Below, piece after piece: positions 16,874 through 25,317 of a stretch of 64,000 nt of DNA (position 1 is the first letter of the stretch; the number at the start of each line of letters is the position of its first letter). Source of the DNA: JADKAV01 sp963818505 (lineage in GTDB: Bacteria > Actinomycetota > Actinomycetes > S36-B12 > UBA10799); contig CAWFSJ010000001.1 of NCBI GenBank assembly GCA_963818505.1, positions 558,001-622,000 on the forward strand. Direction: 5' to 3'. The notes beneath the pieces are model-generated. The model saw nothing but the letters and a program-made list of their open reading frames with translations. It did no database searches and had not been told where the DNA came from. Made by a program: the position numbers and the translations under genes.

Positions 16874-18412
16874 TCAGCGTTGCATGATCATTTGATCGAA
16901 GCGCGCCTGGGCCGGTCGGTCAACCGGAAGTAGTCCTGGATCGTCGGCATCGCCGAGCAGCAGGACCCGTTCACGCGGCGAAGCCCACACGATGAGAGCC
17001 AGCAGACCGGCCACGACCACTAGTCCCAGGCCATCGCCGAATTCGAACAGCGCATCGCTGGTCGCACTCGTGCCCGCCACACCGTGCAGCGTCAGCACGG
17101 CGGTCAGCAGCAGGGTCGCGTGCAACCAGCGGGCAGCCAGACCGGCTGCTGCCAGCAAAGGCAATGACCACAGCAGATACCACGGCTGAACGACCGGACC
17201 GAGGACCACCACCACCAGCAACGCAAGTCCCGCCCCGCGAAGTGCCGACCGACCCTTCGGCCGCAGGACAAGCAGCGCCAGGATGACAACGGCCGCCAAT
17301 GTGGCCACTCCTCGGAAAACTGCCACGGCAAGGTCGACATGGTCGCCCAGACCCACAGCCCTAACGAGACCGCCCACGATCATCCCCGCAGCAGTCGGTG
17401 GCGAGAGCCAAGTCCGGATGGCGCCTGGCGTGGAAAGGGCAGCCACCCACCCCAGCCCGGTTCCCGACAGGATTCCCAGACCCACGACGACGACCGCTGA
17501 GATGACCCCCGTGATCAGCCACTTACCGATCCGCTGCCACCACCCGGCATTGACGCCGGCCCAGATGAGACCAATGAACGGCAGCGCCACAAGGGCTATC
17601 GGTTTGACGGCGATGCCGGCCGACAACGCCAGTGTCCCCGCTATCGGGTGGTAATCGACCGCCCAGAGCAGGCCGACCACGACCGCCGCGGCCATGAGCG
17701 CATCGTTGTGCGCCCCTGCGACGAAATGCATGATGACCAGCGGGTTCAGTACCGCCAGCCACAGCGCCTTTGGCTGACTGATGCCGTGGCGGCCGGCCAA
17801 GGCAGGCACCGCGACCGCGAGAATTGCCACAGCCAGCATCGCCCACAAGCGGAAGGCGATCGCTGCCCACACCGGGTGAGGGCCGACGAACTGCGCCACA
17901 CCCCTTTCGATGAGCAGGAACAGCGGGCCGTACGGCGTGGGCGACTCCGCCCACAAGGGGTCCGCGCCGTCATTGAACCAGCCGGATTCTGCGGCCACCC
18001 CTACGTCGTAGGGGCTCAATCCCTGAATCAGCAGCTTGCCCTGCGTGAAGTAGGCGTAAGCATCCCGGCTGAAGAGCGGCGGCGTCAGCAGCAGGGGCGC
18101 CGACCAGGCGAACAGGGTCCACCAGAGCGCCGACAGGTCCTTGACCCGGCCGCGCAGGACGTCATAGCCGAGCACCAACCAAGCCTGCAGGATCAGGGCC
18201 ATGCCGACGATCACGCAGAACCGGGCAAGGGCCACGCCGGCCCCGGGGGTGCGCAATGCCATCACGACAGGGTTGCCGTACAGGGAGGTGTTGACTGGCA
18301 GCCAGCCCACGCCGAGGGCTCCGATAGCCACGATGATCGACCCTACGAGCCCCACCACGACGTAGTGCACGAAGAAGGAGTGTTGACGCCCAGCGTCGGT
18401 CACCTCCGTCAT
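16874..18412 (-). CDS. polyprenol-phosphomannose-dependent alpha-(1,6)-mannosyltransferase, MptA/MptB-like (GT-C)
   Basis: 512 residues with about 12-13 membrane segments. GT-C enzymes of this family use decaprenyl-phosphomannose to extend the mannan core of lipomannan. The periplasmic loop-1 acidic motif is SRDAYAYFTQGKLLIQGLSPYDVG, partly displayed as SRDAYAYFTQG, followed by SPTPYGPLFLLIE. NPLVIMHFVAGAHNDALM and QPWYLLWSLPL are typical of MptA/MptB. The ATG at 18412 is preferred for its GGGAGG site; an in-frame ATG lies 21 nt upstream. Together with PimB-like and GT87 genes at 35-37 kb it suggests mannosylated envelope lipids. Confidence 0.85.
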   Translation of the reverse strand: MTEVTDAGRQHSFFVHYVVVGLVGSIIVAIGALGVGWLPVNTSLYGNPVVMALRTPGAGVALARFCVIVGMALILQAWLVLGYDVLRGRVKDLSALWWTLFAWSAPLLLTPPLFSRDAYAYFTQGKLLIQGLSPYDVGVAAESGWFNDGADPLWAESPTPYGPLFLLIERGVAQFVGPHPVWAAIAFRLWAMLAVAILAVAVPALAGRHGISQPKALWLAVLNPLVIMHFVAGAHNDALMAAAVVVGLLWAVDYHPIAGTLALSAGIAVKPIALVALPFIGLIWAGVNAGWWQRIGKWLITGVISAVVVVGLGILSGTGLGWVAALSTPGAIRTWLSPPTAAGMIVGGLVRAVGLGDHVDLAVAVFRGVATLAAVVILALLVLRPKGRSALRGAGLALLVVVVLGPVVQPWYLLWSLPLLAAAGLAARWLHATLLLTAVLTLHGVAGTSATSDALFEFGDGLGLVVVAGLLALIVWASPRERVLLLGDADDPGLLPVDRPAQARFDQMIMQR

Positions 18413-18536
18413 GTGTGCCTCCCACGCGATCAATCCTCGCTACAGACGCAGCGGCGTTAATCGCAATCCTGTCACGAAGCCTCCTTCACCGGACTGCCCG
18501 TTGGGCCACGAAACGGGCACGGGTCACAATAGCCAC

Positions 18537-19445
18537 ATGTCGATGCGCGAGTTGACGGCGGCAGGTATCACCGACCCACGCCTGCAGCAGTCCTACTTGC
18601 GCTGCCGCACGCTGAACGCCCAACACGGCAAGACCTACTTCCTGGCCACCCGCTTGCTGCCCGCTGCCAAGCGACCGTTCGTGCACGCCCTTTACGGCCT
18701 GGCCCGCTACGCCGACGAGATCGTCGACGAGATCGACCCGACTTTCACACCGGTCCAGCGCGCAGACGCCCTGGCAGCGTGGTCGCAGACGTTCATGGCG
18801 GATCTAGCTAGAGGTCACAGTGACGATCCGATTGCGGCCGCGGCAGTGGACACAGCCACCCGGTGGTCCATACCAGCCGACCACTTCGAGGCCTTCTTCC
18901 ACTCCATGCGGATGGACTTGACCGTCGAGCACTACGAGACCTACGAGGCGCTGTCCGAATACGTGTACGGGTCGGCTGCTGTGATCGGGTTGCAGATGGT
19001 GCCAGTCCTGGAACCCCGCACCAAACGTGCCTACGATCATGCCCGCGACCTGGGCATAGCTTTCCAGTTGGCCAACTTCATCCGCGACGTCGGCGAGGAC
19101 CTGCAACGGGGACGTATCTATCTGCCCCTGGACGAACTCGCTGCCCATGGCGTCACCGCGGCAGATGTGAGGGCCCGGCGGGTGGATGACAACTGGCGCG
19201 AGGCACTGGCCGAACAGATCGGCCGGGTCAAGATGCTCCAAGCGCGTGCGAATCCGGGGATCGCGATGCTGGCGGCCTCATCCCAGCCCTGCATCGAGGC
19301 GGCCAGCACGCTCTATTGCGGCATCGTCGACGAAGTCGAAGCCAACGACTACGACGTCTTCACAAAGCGGGCAAGCGTTGCGATGTCGCGGCGGTTGGCA
19401 GTGGCTGGGCCTGCTGCGGTTCGCGCAGTGCGCGCACGGCGCTAG
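18537..19445 (+). CDS. crtB: phytoene synthase
   Basis: 302 residues, squalene/phytoene synthase family; condenses two geranylgeranyl diphosphates head-to-head to phytoene. The two Asp-rich substrate sites are YADEIVDEID (about 61-70) and NFIRDVGEDLQRGRIYLP (about 181-198). Also typical are HALYGLARYAD and the conserved YVYGSAAVIGLQM. The ATG at 18537 is chosen from N-terminal length; no strong ribosome-binding site is seen, and ATG 18543 is possible. It stands alone between the divergent mannosyltransferase and the convergent cyclase pair, so it probably has its own promoter. Confidence 0.9.
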   Translation: MSMRELTAAGITDPRLQQSYLRCRTLNAQHGKTYFLATRLLPAAKRPFVHALYGLARYADEIVDEIDPTFTPVQRADALAAWSQTFMADLARGHSDDPIAAAAVDTATRWSIPADHFEAFFHSMRMDLTVEHYETYEALSEYVYGSAAVIGLQMVPVLEPRTKRAYDHARDLGIAFQLANFIRDVGEDLQRGRIYLPLDELAAHGVTAADVRARRVDDNWREALAEQIGRVKMLQARANPGIAMLAASSQPCIEAASTLYCGIVDEVEANDYDVFTKRASVAMSRRLAVAGPAAVRAVRARR

Positions 19446-19456
19446 GAGCCTCGGCC

Positions 19457-19846
19457 TCAGCGCCCAGGCGTCTCCCGCTCCCACACCGGGGGCCCGGACA
19501 TCGGCTCGCGCTGGACACCACGTCTGCCGAACCAGATCCACAGGACCTGCGACCACAGCACCATCGCGAACCCGAACAGCAGATCCTCCACCGGCGCGAA
19601 AGCCAGTCGGCCGTCACCGATGAACGGTGGCCGGGCCCCCTCTGGACTGGAGGAGCCGAGGATCACTTCCCCGTCGTAGTGCACAGTCCCACTACCGGTG
19701 AGCACCCCGTTGGAGAGCAACTGGAAGAACACGATGATCGCGTAGGAGACCCAGAAGACCTTGCGGGTCACCAATCGGGTGCGCAGGACCATGTCGAGGG
19801 CCAAGGCCAGGAACACGGCCATGACTGCGATCTGGGTGTAGGTCAT
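19457..19846 (-). CDS. crtYd: lycopene cyclase subunit, CrtYd/CrtYf-like
   Basis: 129-residue membrane protein with three predicted helices, the second subunit of a heterodimeric lycopene cyclase. The signature FAPVEDLLFGFAMVLWSQ carries the acidic pair of the active site (compare PVEELLFF in the partner). Its start overlaps the stop of the first subunit (ATGA, 19843-19846). The soluble tail after FGRRG is short. Whether it makes beta or epsilon rings, or C40 or C50 substrates, cannot be read directly; no UbiA-type lycopene elongase is in the window, which favours C40. Confidence 0.83.
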   Translation of the reverse strand: MTYTQIAVMAVFLALALDMVLRTRLVTRKVFWVSYAIIVFFQLLSNGVLTGSGTVHYDGEVILGSSSPEGARPPFIGDGRLAFAPVEDLLFGFAMVLWSQVLWIWFGRRGVQREPMSGPPVWERETPGR

Positions 19847-20157
19847 GGCTGCTCATCCCCGGCCGGCCAGCGCCTCACAGCTCTGACCGCCTCGAGGCTG
19901 AGGATGCCCGCGATAGGCACCACGATGAAGAACAGCAGTTCCTCCACCGGCAGGATCCCCAGCATGACCCCGGTCATGTCGTGGAAGTGCCAGTGCTCAC
20001 GCGATATGGCGTACCAGTCCCACACGACCAGCGGCACGATCGTGAGCACGAGCGCGAGCGACAACCGCCGCCAGCGGCGGAACACCCGGGTCTTGACCAC
20101 GATCTCCAGCCACGCGCTGGCCAGGAAGATCCCAACCAGCACCACCAGGTAGACCAT
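19843..20157 (-). CDS. crtYc: lycopene cyclase subunit, CrtYc/CrtYe-like
   Basis: 104-residue, three-helix membrane protein, first subunit of the heterodimeric lycopene cyclase. It has the family motif LPVEELLFFIVVP near residue 70, preceded by VVWDWYAISREHWHF, which matches the DWxAxxxG.W region of CrtYc. Partner of the overlapping gene at 19457. Heterodimeric enzymes of this kind occur only in actinobacteria; homologous fused forms occur in fungi and archaea. Confidence 0.85.
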   Translation of the reverse strand: MVYLVVLVGIFLASAWLEIVVKTRVFRRWRRLSLALVLTIVPLVVWDWYAISREHWHFHDMTGVMLGILPVEELLFFIVVPIAGILSLEAVRAVRRWPAGDEQP

Positions 20158-20161
20158 CGCC

Positions 20162-20623
20162 TCAGGCCAGCTTCCCGTGGTCCCATGACACGATCCGTTC
20201 CAGCGGCAGGCTCAGGGCCACCTGCTTGGGGGCCTTCTGTCGGTAGGCCGATTCCAAGGCCGGGATGTGTTCGGGGTCGACGCCCTCGTACTTGACCATC
20301 AGCCGCGCGGCCACCCAGCAGATGCGGTCCACGTCCTTGCTGATCTGCAGGTCGCCGGTCACTTGGACCCCACGAAGTTCCAGGTAGCGATCCCCTCGCT
20401 CCAGCACCAGGCAACACCGAGGGTCACGTTCGGCGTTGATCACCTTCTGGCTGCGGGCGTACGTGCGCATCCAGATCGCACCCTCGTCGACCACGAACCA
20501 CATGGGGGTTATGTCCGGATAGCCGTCGGGGCCGTAAAGGGCCAGCTGGATGTTCCCGCCGCCGGCGAGGAACTCCTGGACCTCTTCGGCGGACATGGCG
20601 ATGTCGCTGCGCTGATTGGCCAT
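20162..20623 (-). CDS. pyridoxamine 5'-phosphate oxidase-like (PPOX class) flavin or F420 protein
   Basis: 153-residue split-barrel protein. Features are the LALYGPDGYPDITPMWFVVD strand pair, WMRTYARSQKVINAERDPRCCLVLE for cofactor phosphate binding, and ELRGVQVTGDLQI. Most actinobacterial relatives bind FMN or F420; the substrate here is unknown. The start at ATG 20623 is preferred: the longer frame to 20680 would end 3 nt from the kinase start and leave no promoter room. It is followed 4 nt later by crtYc on the same strand, so it may be cotranscribed with the cyclase. Confidence 0.8.
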   Translation of the reverse strand: MANQRSDIAMSAEEVQEFLAGGGNIQLALYGPDGYPDITPMWFVVDEGAIWMRTYARSQKVINAERDPRCCLVLERGDRYLELRGVQVTGDLQISKDVDRICWVAARLMVKYEGVDPEHIPALESAYRQKAPKQVALSLPLERIVSWDHGKLA

Positions 20624-20683
20624 GACCACATCATGTACGCCCGTTGCGAATCCCGACACCGGGGTCGAACGTACACTCATTAG

Positions 20684-22621
20684 GTGCGCACCACCTCCGA
20701 CCTCTGCGGCCGAGTGCTCGACGCGCGTTACCGCATCGACAAGGTCGTGGCGACCGGTGGTATGGGCACGGTCTACCAGGGGTTCGACTCCCGCCTCGAA
20801 CGGGTCGTCGCTGTCAAGGTCATGAACGACGACTTGGTCTACGAACCGGGATTCACCGAACGGTTCGTCACCGAGGCGCGGGCTGCCGCTCGCCTTTCCG
20901 ACTCACACGTGGTTGCCGTGTACGACCGCGGGCGCTCAGCCGATGCCGTGTACCTGGTGATGGAGTACGTCCCGGGCCGGACTCTGCGCCAGGAGTTGAC
21001 ATGGGGCGGTCGGCTTCCGGTAGCCCGCGCCCTGGACATCCTGACCCCAGTCCTGAAGGGACTGCAGGCGGCCCACTCGGCCGGTTTCGTGCACGGCGAC
21101 ATCAAGCCTGAGAACGTGCTGCTCGCCGACCGGGGGGATGTCAAAGTCACCGACTTCGGCCTTGCACGCGCCATCGAAGCTGGAGATCATCGCGCCTCCA
21201 TGCTGCTGGGCACCGCAGCGTACCTGGCACCTGAACAAGCCCTGGACCGCGTGCCCGATCCCCGCAGCGACCTCTACAGCGCGGGGATCCTGCTGTTCGA
21301 GATGCTCACAGGGCACGTGCCTTTCCGCGCTGACAGCGCTGACGACGTGCTTGCGCTGCATCAGACCCAGCGAGTGCCCGATCCCAGCACATTCGTGGAG
21401 GTGGACCCCGCCATCGACCAACTGTGCGAGAAGGCCACCGAGAAGAGCCCAGGCGACCGCTTCCAGAGCGCCACCCAGATGCTCATCGCCGTGGCGAACC
21501 TGCGTCGGCAGGCTGATCCCAGCGCGCCCGTGCCGGCTTTGCGGGCAACACCACCACCTGTCCCTTCTGCGCCGAGCGCACCGGAGACGGTGGTGGTAGC
21601 CAGCGAACTGCCGCCTCCGGTTGTCGATCCTCAACCGACGCTCAAGCACGAGGAGCCCGCCGCCGCACCTCAACCCGCCGTTGCAGTGCTCAGTCCCCCT
21701 ACCAAGGCACCAGCGAAGACCGCCGTCAAGACGGGCAAGAAGCGTCGCGGACTGTGGGTGGCACTGTTGGCTGTGTTCGCGGTCGCCTTGGGGTTCGGTG
21801 CCTGGCAACTTGGAACGACCGACACCGTACGTACTCCCAAGCTGGTCGGGAAGACGCGGGCCGAGGCACTTGCCTCGCTGCAGAAGGTCGGTCTGTCCAT
21901 GACCGTGTCCGAGGAGCAGTTCTCGGAGAAGCGCGAGGCGGGCACCATCATCAGCAGTGACCCCGGGGCCGGGGCGCGGGTCGAGACCAACGGGACAGTG
22001 GCGGTCATCCTCTCCAAAGGACCAGAGAGATTCCGGGTTCCCGACGTCAAGGGGATGAGCCAATCCGGGGCCACCTCCGCGTTGGAGTCGGTGAGTCTGC
22101 AGGTCGGTCAAGTCATCCAGGACTACAGCCGCAAGGTGCCAGAAGGCCAGGTCGTGCGCACCGATCCAGCGGTCGGCACCCCCCTCAAACGCGACACCCC
22201 TGTCTCCTTGACCCTGTCCCTGGGCCCCGAGCCGGTCGTGGTTCCCGACGTCACGGGCATGACCCTCGACCAAGCCCAAGCCACCCTCATCGGCGGCGGG
22301 CTCAAACCGCGCACGATCGAGCAGTTCGACGAGACCGTGCCGTTCGGACAAGTGATCGGCACCGACCCCGCCGGCGGCACAACAGCCTTCAGGGGCGACC
22401 GCGTGCGCATGCTGGTGTCCAAGGGCTCTCAGTTCGTACCCGTACCCAGTGTCGTCGGGATGGACACCGAATCGGCGCGCACCACATTGGAGAGTGCAGG
22501 CTTCGAGGTGGTGACCCAGGAGCAGTTCGGGGTCACGATCGCCAACCGTGTGTTGTCACAGGACCCGTCTGGGGGAAGCCGCGTCGCCCGCGGCACGTTG
22601 ATCACGTTGACCATCACCTGA
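20684..22621 (+). CDS. Ser/Thr protein kinase with four PASTA domains (PknB/PknL-like)
   Basis: 645 residues. Kinase domain 1-280: glycine loop VATGGMGTVYQG, K45 in VAVKV, catalytic loop HGDIKPENVLL (137-147), DFG at 157-159, APEQ. The Arg of the usual HRD is Gly138, so the loop is non-RD. A Pro/Ala-rich linker (about 281-345), one membrane helix after KKRRG (about 350-368), then four extracellular PASTA repeats (about 375-645), which bind muropeptide/lipid II in relatives. GTG start. Position next to aroG matches mycobacterial pknL as I recall it, although PknL itself lacks PASTA domains. Confidence 0.92.
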   Translation: MRTTSDLCGRVLDARYRIDKVVATGGMGTVYQGFDSRLERVVAVKVMNDDLVYEPGFTERFVTEARAAARLSDSHVVAVYDRGRSADAVYLVMEYVPGRTLRQELTWGGRLPVARALDILTPVLKGLQAAHSAGFVHGDIKPENVLLADRGDVKVTDFGLARAIEAGDHRASMLLGTAAYLAPEQALDRVPDPRSDLYSAGILLFEMLTGHVPFRADSADDVLALHQTQRVPDPSTFVEVDPAIDQLCEKATEKSPGDRFQSATQMLIAVANLRRQADPSAPVPALRATPPPVPSAPSAPETVVVASELPPPVVDPQPTLKHEEPAAAPQPAVAVLSPPTKAPAKTAVKTGKKRRGLWVALLAVFAVALGFGAWQLGTTDTVRTPKLVGKTRAEALASLQKVGLSMTVSEEQFSEKREAGTIISSDPGAGARVETNGTVAVILSKGPERFRVPDVKGMSQSGATSALESVSLQVGQVIQDYSRKVPEGQVVRTDPAVGTPLKRDTPVSLTLSLGPEPVVVPDVTGMTLDQAQATLIGGGLKPRTIEQFDETVPFGQVIGTDPAGGTTAFRGDRVRMLVSKGSQFVPVPSVVGMDTESARTTLESAGFEVVTQEQFGVTIANRVLSQDPSGGSRVARGTLITLTIT

Positions 22622-22633
22622 GATCAGCCGGCA

Positions 22634-22762
22634 TTACCGCAGCATCAACCCCGTTACCTTCGTGGCGGCTTCATCATTGGGTAGCGGACGGTCCAACAGT
22701 CGCGTGCCCGCGGCGTTCAGCGTGATGCAGTGAGATGCGGTGCTCGCCAGGAAGCCTTCGGC
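22634..22762 (-). pseudogene. fragment resembling the N-terminus of an IS110-family transposase
   Basis: Read on the minus strand, the frame ending at the TAA at 22634 gives 42 residues that include HCITLNAAGTRLLDRPLPND. This resembles the start of the IS110 DEDD transposase domain (H-H-x-x-x-L-x-x-x-G-x-x-L-x-x-x-x-x-P-N-D-E). The expected DVGKxxH motif just before it is not recognisable and the frame stops soon after, so this is a decayed scrap. Assignment rests on pattern memory only; a profile search would decide it. Confidence 0.42.
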
Positions 22763-22833
22763 GTATGCACGCAGCCCTCGGTGAGCAGAGCGTCGTTGTC
22801 GCGGGCACCACTGCCGTCGAGGCGATCCTGCCC

Positions 22834-23030
22834 AGACGCCCGCCGCGGCTTGACAAACCGTATAGGGACACCCTCGGGCACCTTTCGGTGAATATGTGAC
22901 ACGTGACGTTGCACATTCTCACCGAAAGCCGCCGACGGACCGACGTTATCTACCCGATCCTCCCCGACGGCACCTACGACCGCCAAAGACGCCCGCCGCG
23001 GCTTGACAGACCGCATAGGGACACCCCCGG
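22834..23030. repeat. pair of 44-bp direct repeats
   Basis: The 44-nt block at 22834-22877 recurs at 22987-23030 with 3 substitutions, 153 nt apart. Shared core: AGACGCCCGCCGCGGCTTGA. The second copy ends 3 nt before the aroG stop. The repeats flank the hairpin at 22882-22928, which could reflect a small inserted element or a duplicated aroG downstream segment. Confidence 0.85.
22882..22928. repeat. imperfect inverted repeat (hairpin), possible terminator
   Basis: Arms CTTTCGGTGAATATGTG (22882-22898) and CACATTCTCACCGAAAG (22912-22928) pair at 15 of 17 positions around a 13-nt loop. It lies between the stops of the convergent kinase and aroG genes, so bidirectional termination is possible. 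No T tract follows. It could equally belong to the decayed mobile element. Confidence 0.55.
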
Positions 23031-23033
23031 ACC

Positions 23034-24398
23034 TCAGCGCAGCCCGTCGAGCCAATCTGCAACCTCGAAGGCCAGCTCAAGGCTCTGCACCCGGTTCAGC
23101 CTCGGATCGCAGGCGGTCTCGTAGCGGTACGGAAGATCTTGCTCCTGGGGTCCATCGATTCCGCCGAGACACTCAGTCACGTCGTCACCGGTCAGTTCGA
23201 TGTGCAGGCCGCCTGGATGGGTTCCCAGGCTGGCGTGCACCTCGAAGAAACCGTGCACCTCCGAGGAGACGTCCTCGAACTGTCGGGTCTTCACACCACT
23301 GCTGGTCTCACGGGTGTTGCCGTGCATCGGGTCGCAGACCCACACCACGGGATGGCCGTCGGCGTGAACCTTCTCCACGATCGCAGGAAGGACATCGCTG
23401 ACCTTGTCGGCGCCCATCCGGGTGATGAATGTGAGCCGACCAGGCACCCGATCCGGGTTCAGGGCCTCCGCGAGTGCCAAGGCGTCCTGCGGGCTGGCGG
23501 TGGGGCCGAGTTTGACGCCGATCGGATTGTGGATCAGGGATGCGAACTGGACATGTGCGCTGTCCAACTCGCGGGTGCGCTCCCCCACCCACAGGAAGTG
23601 GCCGGACACCGAGTACGGACTGCCCGTGCGCGAGTCGATACGCACCAGCGGGCGCTCGTAGTCCAGCACCAGCGCCTCGTGGCTGGCGTAGAAGTCCACC
23701 CTTCGGAACTCCTCGGGGTCTGCTCCGCAGGCCTTCATGAAGGCCAAGGCGTTGTCGATCTCGCGCGCGATGCGCTCGTACCGGATGCCCGCCTGCGACT
23801 CCCGCACGAAGTCCTGGTTCCAGGCATGGACCTGGTGCAGATCCGCGTACCCACCCTGTGTGAAGGCACGCACGAGGTTCAAAGCCGCGCTCGAGGCGTG
23901 ATAAGCGCCCAACAGCCGGCCAGGATCCAACTCTCGCGCCTGCGCCTGGAACACCTGGTCGTTGACGCCGTCTCCGAAGTACGAAGGAAGAGTCACGGAA
24001 TCACGAGTCTCAAGCGGCTTGCTGCGCGGCTTGAAATACTGCCCGGCCATGCGCCCGATCTTCACAACGGGCATCCGAGAACCGTAGGTCAGAACAACGG
24101 CCATCTGCAGGACCGTCTTGAGCCGGGCCCGGATGGAGTCAGCCGTGTTGGCCGCGAACGTCTCAGCACAGTCGCCGCCCATGAGCACAAAGGCCTCGCC
24201 GCGCGCTGCTGCCCCGAGGTGTCCCATGAGCTGGTCGCACTCGCCTGCGAACACCAGTGGCGGCACCGTCGCAAGCTCGGCGGTCACCTCCGAGAGGCGT
24301 TGCGCATCGGGCCACAACGGTTGTTGCGCGGCAGGTAGATCCGGCCACGTGATCACGTTGTGGGAGGGAAGATCGGACACCCCTGAAGGGTAACCCAC
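23034..24398 (-). CDS. aroG: 3-deoxy-7-phosphoheptulonate synthase, class II (DAHP synthase)
   Basis: 454 residues. First enzyme of the shikimate pathway: condenses phosphoenolpyruvate and erythrose 4-phosphate. It is the plant/mycobacterial class II type: LMGGDCAETFAANT, KIGRMAGQYFKPRS, FYASHEALVLDYE, FLWVGERTRELDSAHV, the metal-binding WVCDPMHGNT and HIELTGDDVTECLGG. The start is the GTG at 24398; GTG 24380 is an alternative. Same location relative to the kinase gene as Rv2178c. Monocistronic on this strand, with 33 nt to the acyltransferase stop upstream. Confidence 0.94.
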   Translation of the reverse strand: MGYPSGVSDLPSHNVITWPDLPAAQQPLWPDAQRLSEVTAELATVPPLVFAGECDQLMGHLGAAARGEAFVLMGGDCAETFAANTADSIRARLKTVLQMAVVLTYGSRMPVVKIGRMAGQYFKPRSKPLETRDSVTLPSYFGDGVNDQVFQAQARELDPGRLLGAYHASSAALNLVRAFTQGGYADLHQVHAWNQDFVRESQAGIRYERIAREIDNALAFMKACGADPEEFRRVDFYASHEALVLDYERPLVRIDSRTGSPYSVSGHFLWVGERTRELDSAHVQFASLIHNPIGVKLGPTASPQDALALAEALNPDRVPGRLTFITRMGADKVSDVLPAIVEKVHADGHPVVWVCDPMHGNTRETSSGVKTRQFEDVSSEVHGFFEVHASLGTHPGGLHIELTGDDVTECLGGIDGPQEQDLPYRYETACDPRLNRVQSLELAFEVADWLDGLR

Positions 24399-24431
24399 CG
24401 CCTTGATCGCGACGTCGTGCCGTCTATGGGC

Positions 24432-25145
24432 CTACAGCGCCTGAGCTGCCGCGGCCGCCTGCACTGATTCCCCGTCGGCGATGACCTGTTTGGCCCGCGA
24501 TGCATACAGATCGACGTATTCCTGGCCCGACAACTCCATCAGTTCGTACATGATCTCGTCGGTCATGGAGCGCAGGACGAAACGGTCGTTGTCCATGCCG
24601 TCGTAGCGGGAGAAGTCCAGCGGTTTGCCGATCTTGATGCCCACGCGCCGGACATTGGGGATCTTCTGGCCGGCGGGCTGGATCTCCCGGGTTCCGATCA
24701 TGGCCACCGGGATCACGGGTACACCGGCTTGTAGCGCCATCCTGGCCACACCGGTCTTCCCCCGGTACAGGCGACCATCAGGCGAACGTGTGCCCTCGGG
24801 GTAGATGCCCAGCAGTTCGTTGCCCCCCAGCACCCGTAGTGCGGTATTGAGAGCGGCGTCACCGCCCCCGGAGCGGTCGATAGGGACCTGCCCCACGCCC
24901 TTCATGAAGGCTCTTGTGAGCCAGCCCTTGATGCCCTTGCCCGTGAAGTACTCGGCCTTTGCCAAGAACGTGATGTGTCTCTTGCACACGAGGGGCAGGA
25001 AGATCGAATCGGAGAAACTCAGGTGGTTGCTCGCCAAGATCGCGGGCCCGTCGTCGGGGATGTTCTCCAGGCCCTCCACCCGGGGCCGGTACAGAATCCG
25101 CAGCCAGGGCCCAAGCAGGATGTACTTGAACACCCAATACAACAC
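24432..25145 (-). CDS. 1-acyl-sn-glycerol-3-phosphate acyltransferase (PlsC family)
   Basis: 237 residues. Transfers an acyl chain to lysophosphatidate or a related lipid at the membrane. Catalytic block NHLSFSDS (HX4D), block II-III with YPEGTRSPDGRLYRGKTG and VPVIPVAMIG are all present. One N-terminal hydrophobic helix (YWVFKYILLGPWLRIL). The GTG at 25145 has a GGGAGG site 7 nt upstream, so it is preferred over the in-frame ATG at 25217. Related to Rv2182c by position. The acyl acceptor is not known. Confidence 0.9.
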   Translation of the reverse strand: MLYWVFKYILLGPWLRILYRPRVEGLENIPDDGPAILASNHLSFSDSIFLPLVCKRHITFLAKAEYFTGKGIKGWLTRAFMKGVGQVPIDRSGGGDAALNTALRVLGGNELLGIYPEGTRSPDGRLYRGKTGVARMALQAGVPVIPVAMIGTREIQPAGQKIPNVRRVGIKIGKPLDFSRYDGMDNDRFVLRSMTDEIMYELMELSGQEYVDLYASRAKQVIADGESVQAAAAAQAL

Positions 25146-25317
25146 TGGCGGCCTCCCGGATCTGTTGGATACGACCCTACGGGCACCTGCGACATCGCGG
25201 CAACGACTCCCCGCCAACCTGTGGGCGAACGGACCATTCCGTTACCTTCCACTGGACTGGGCCTCGTCTCTGCGCTATGAGCCGTGAGACGATCGAGACC
25301 GGCGAAAGGAATAGGAC

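Larger units (their letters stand above)
22622..23033. other. 412-bp gene-free region with repeat and transposase debris
   Basis: Between the convergent kinase and aroG genes. It holds an IS110-like coding remnant (22634-22762, minus), two 44-bp direct repeats (22834-22877 and 22987-23030) and a 17-bp inverted repeat (22882-22928). Short open frames on both strands here do not look like real genes. It is the only convergent junction of the window with such a wide gap. Confidence 0.7.

Noticed and set aside
19457..20157. C50 carotenoid (decaprenoxanthin/sarcinaxanthin) cluster
   Set aside because: The cyclase pair could act on C50 carotenoids, but no UbiA-type lycopene elongase (CrtEb/LbtBC) is in the window, and CruF plus glycosyltransferase point to C40 psi-end modification.
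20936..22351. Long antisense open frame (471 codons) under the PASTA kinase
   Set aside because: Shadow of the kinase in a high-GC genome; no family resemblance, His/Arg/Gly-rich composition typical for such shadows. The same applies to other long frames opposite crtI, nadA, fadD and ctaD.
22717..23055. 112-codon and 82-codon minus-strand frames in the pknB-aroG gap
   Set aside because: They contain the two direct repeats in translation and resemble no family; coding bias is poor and they end inside aroG.
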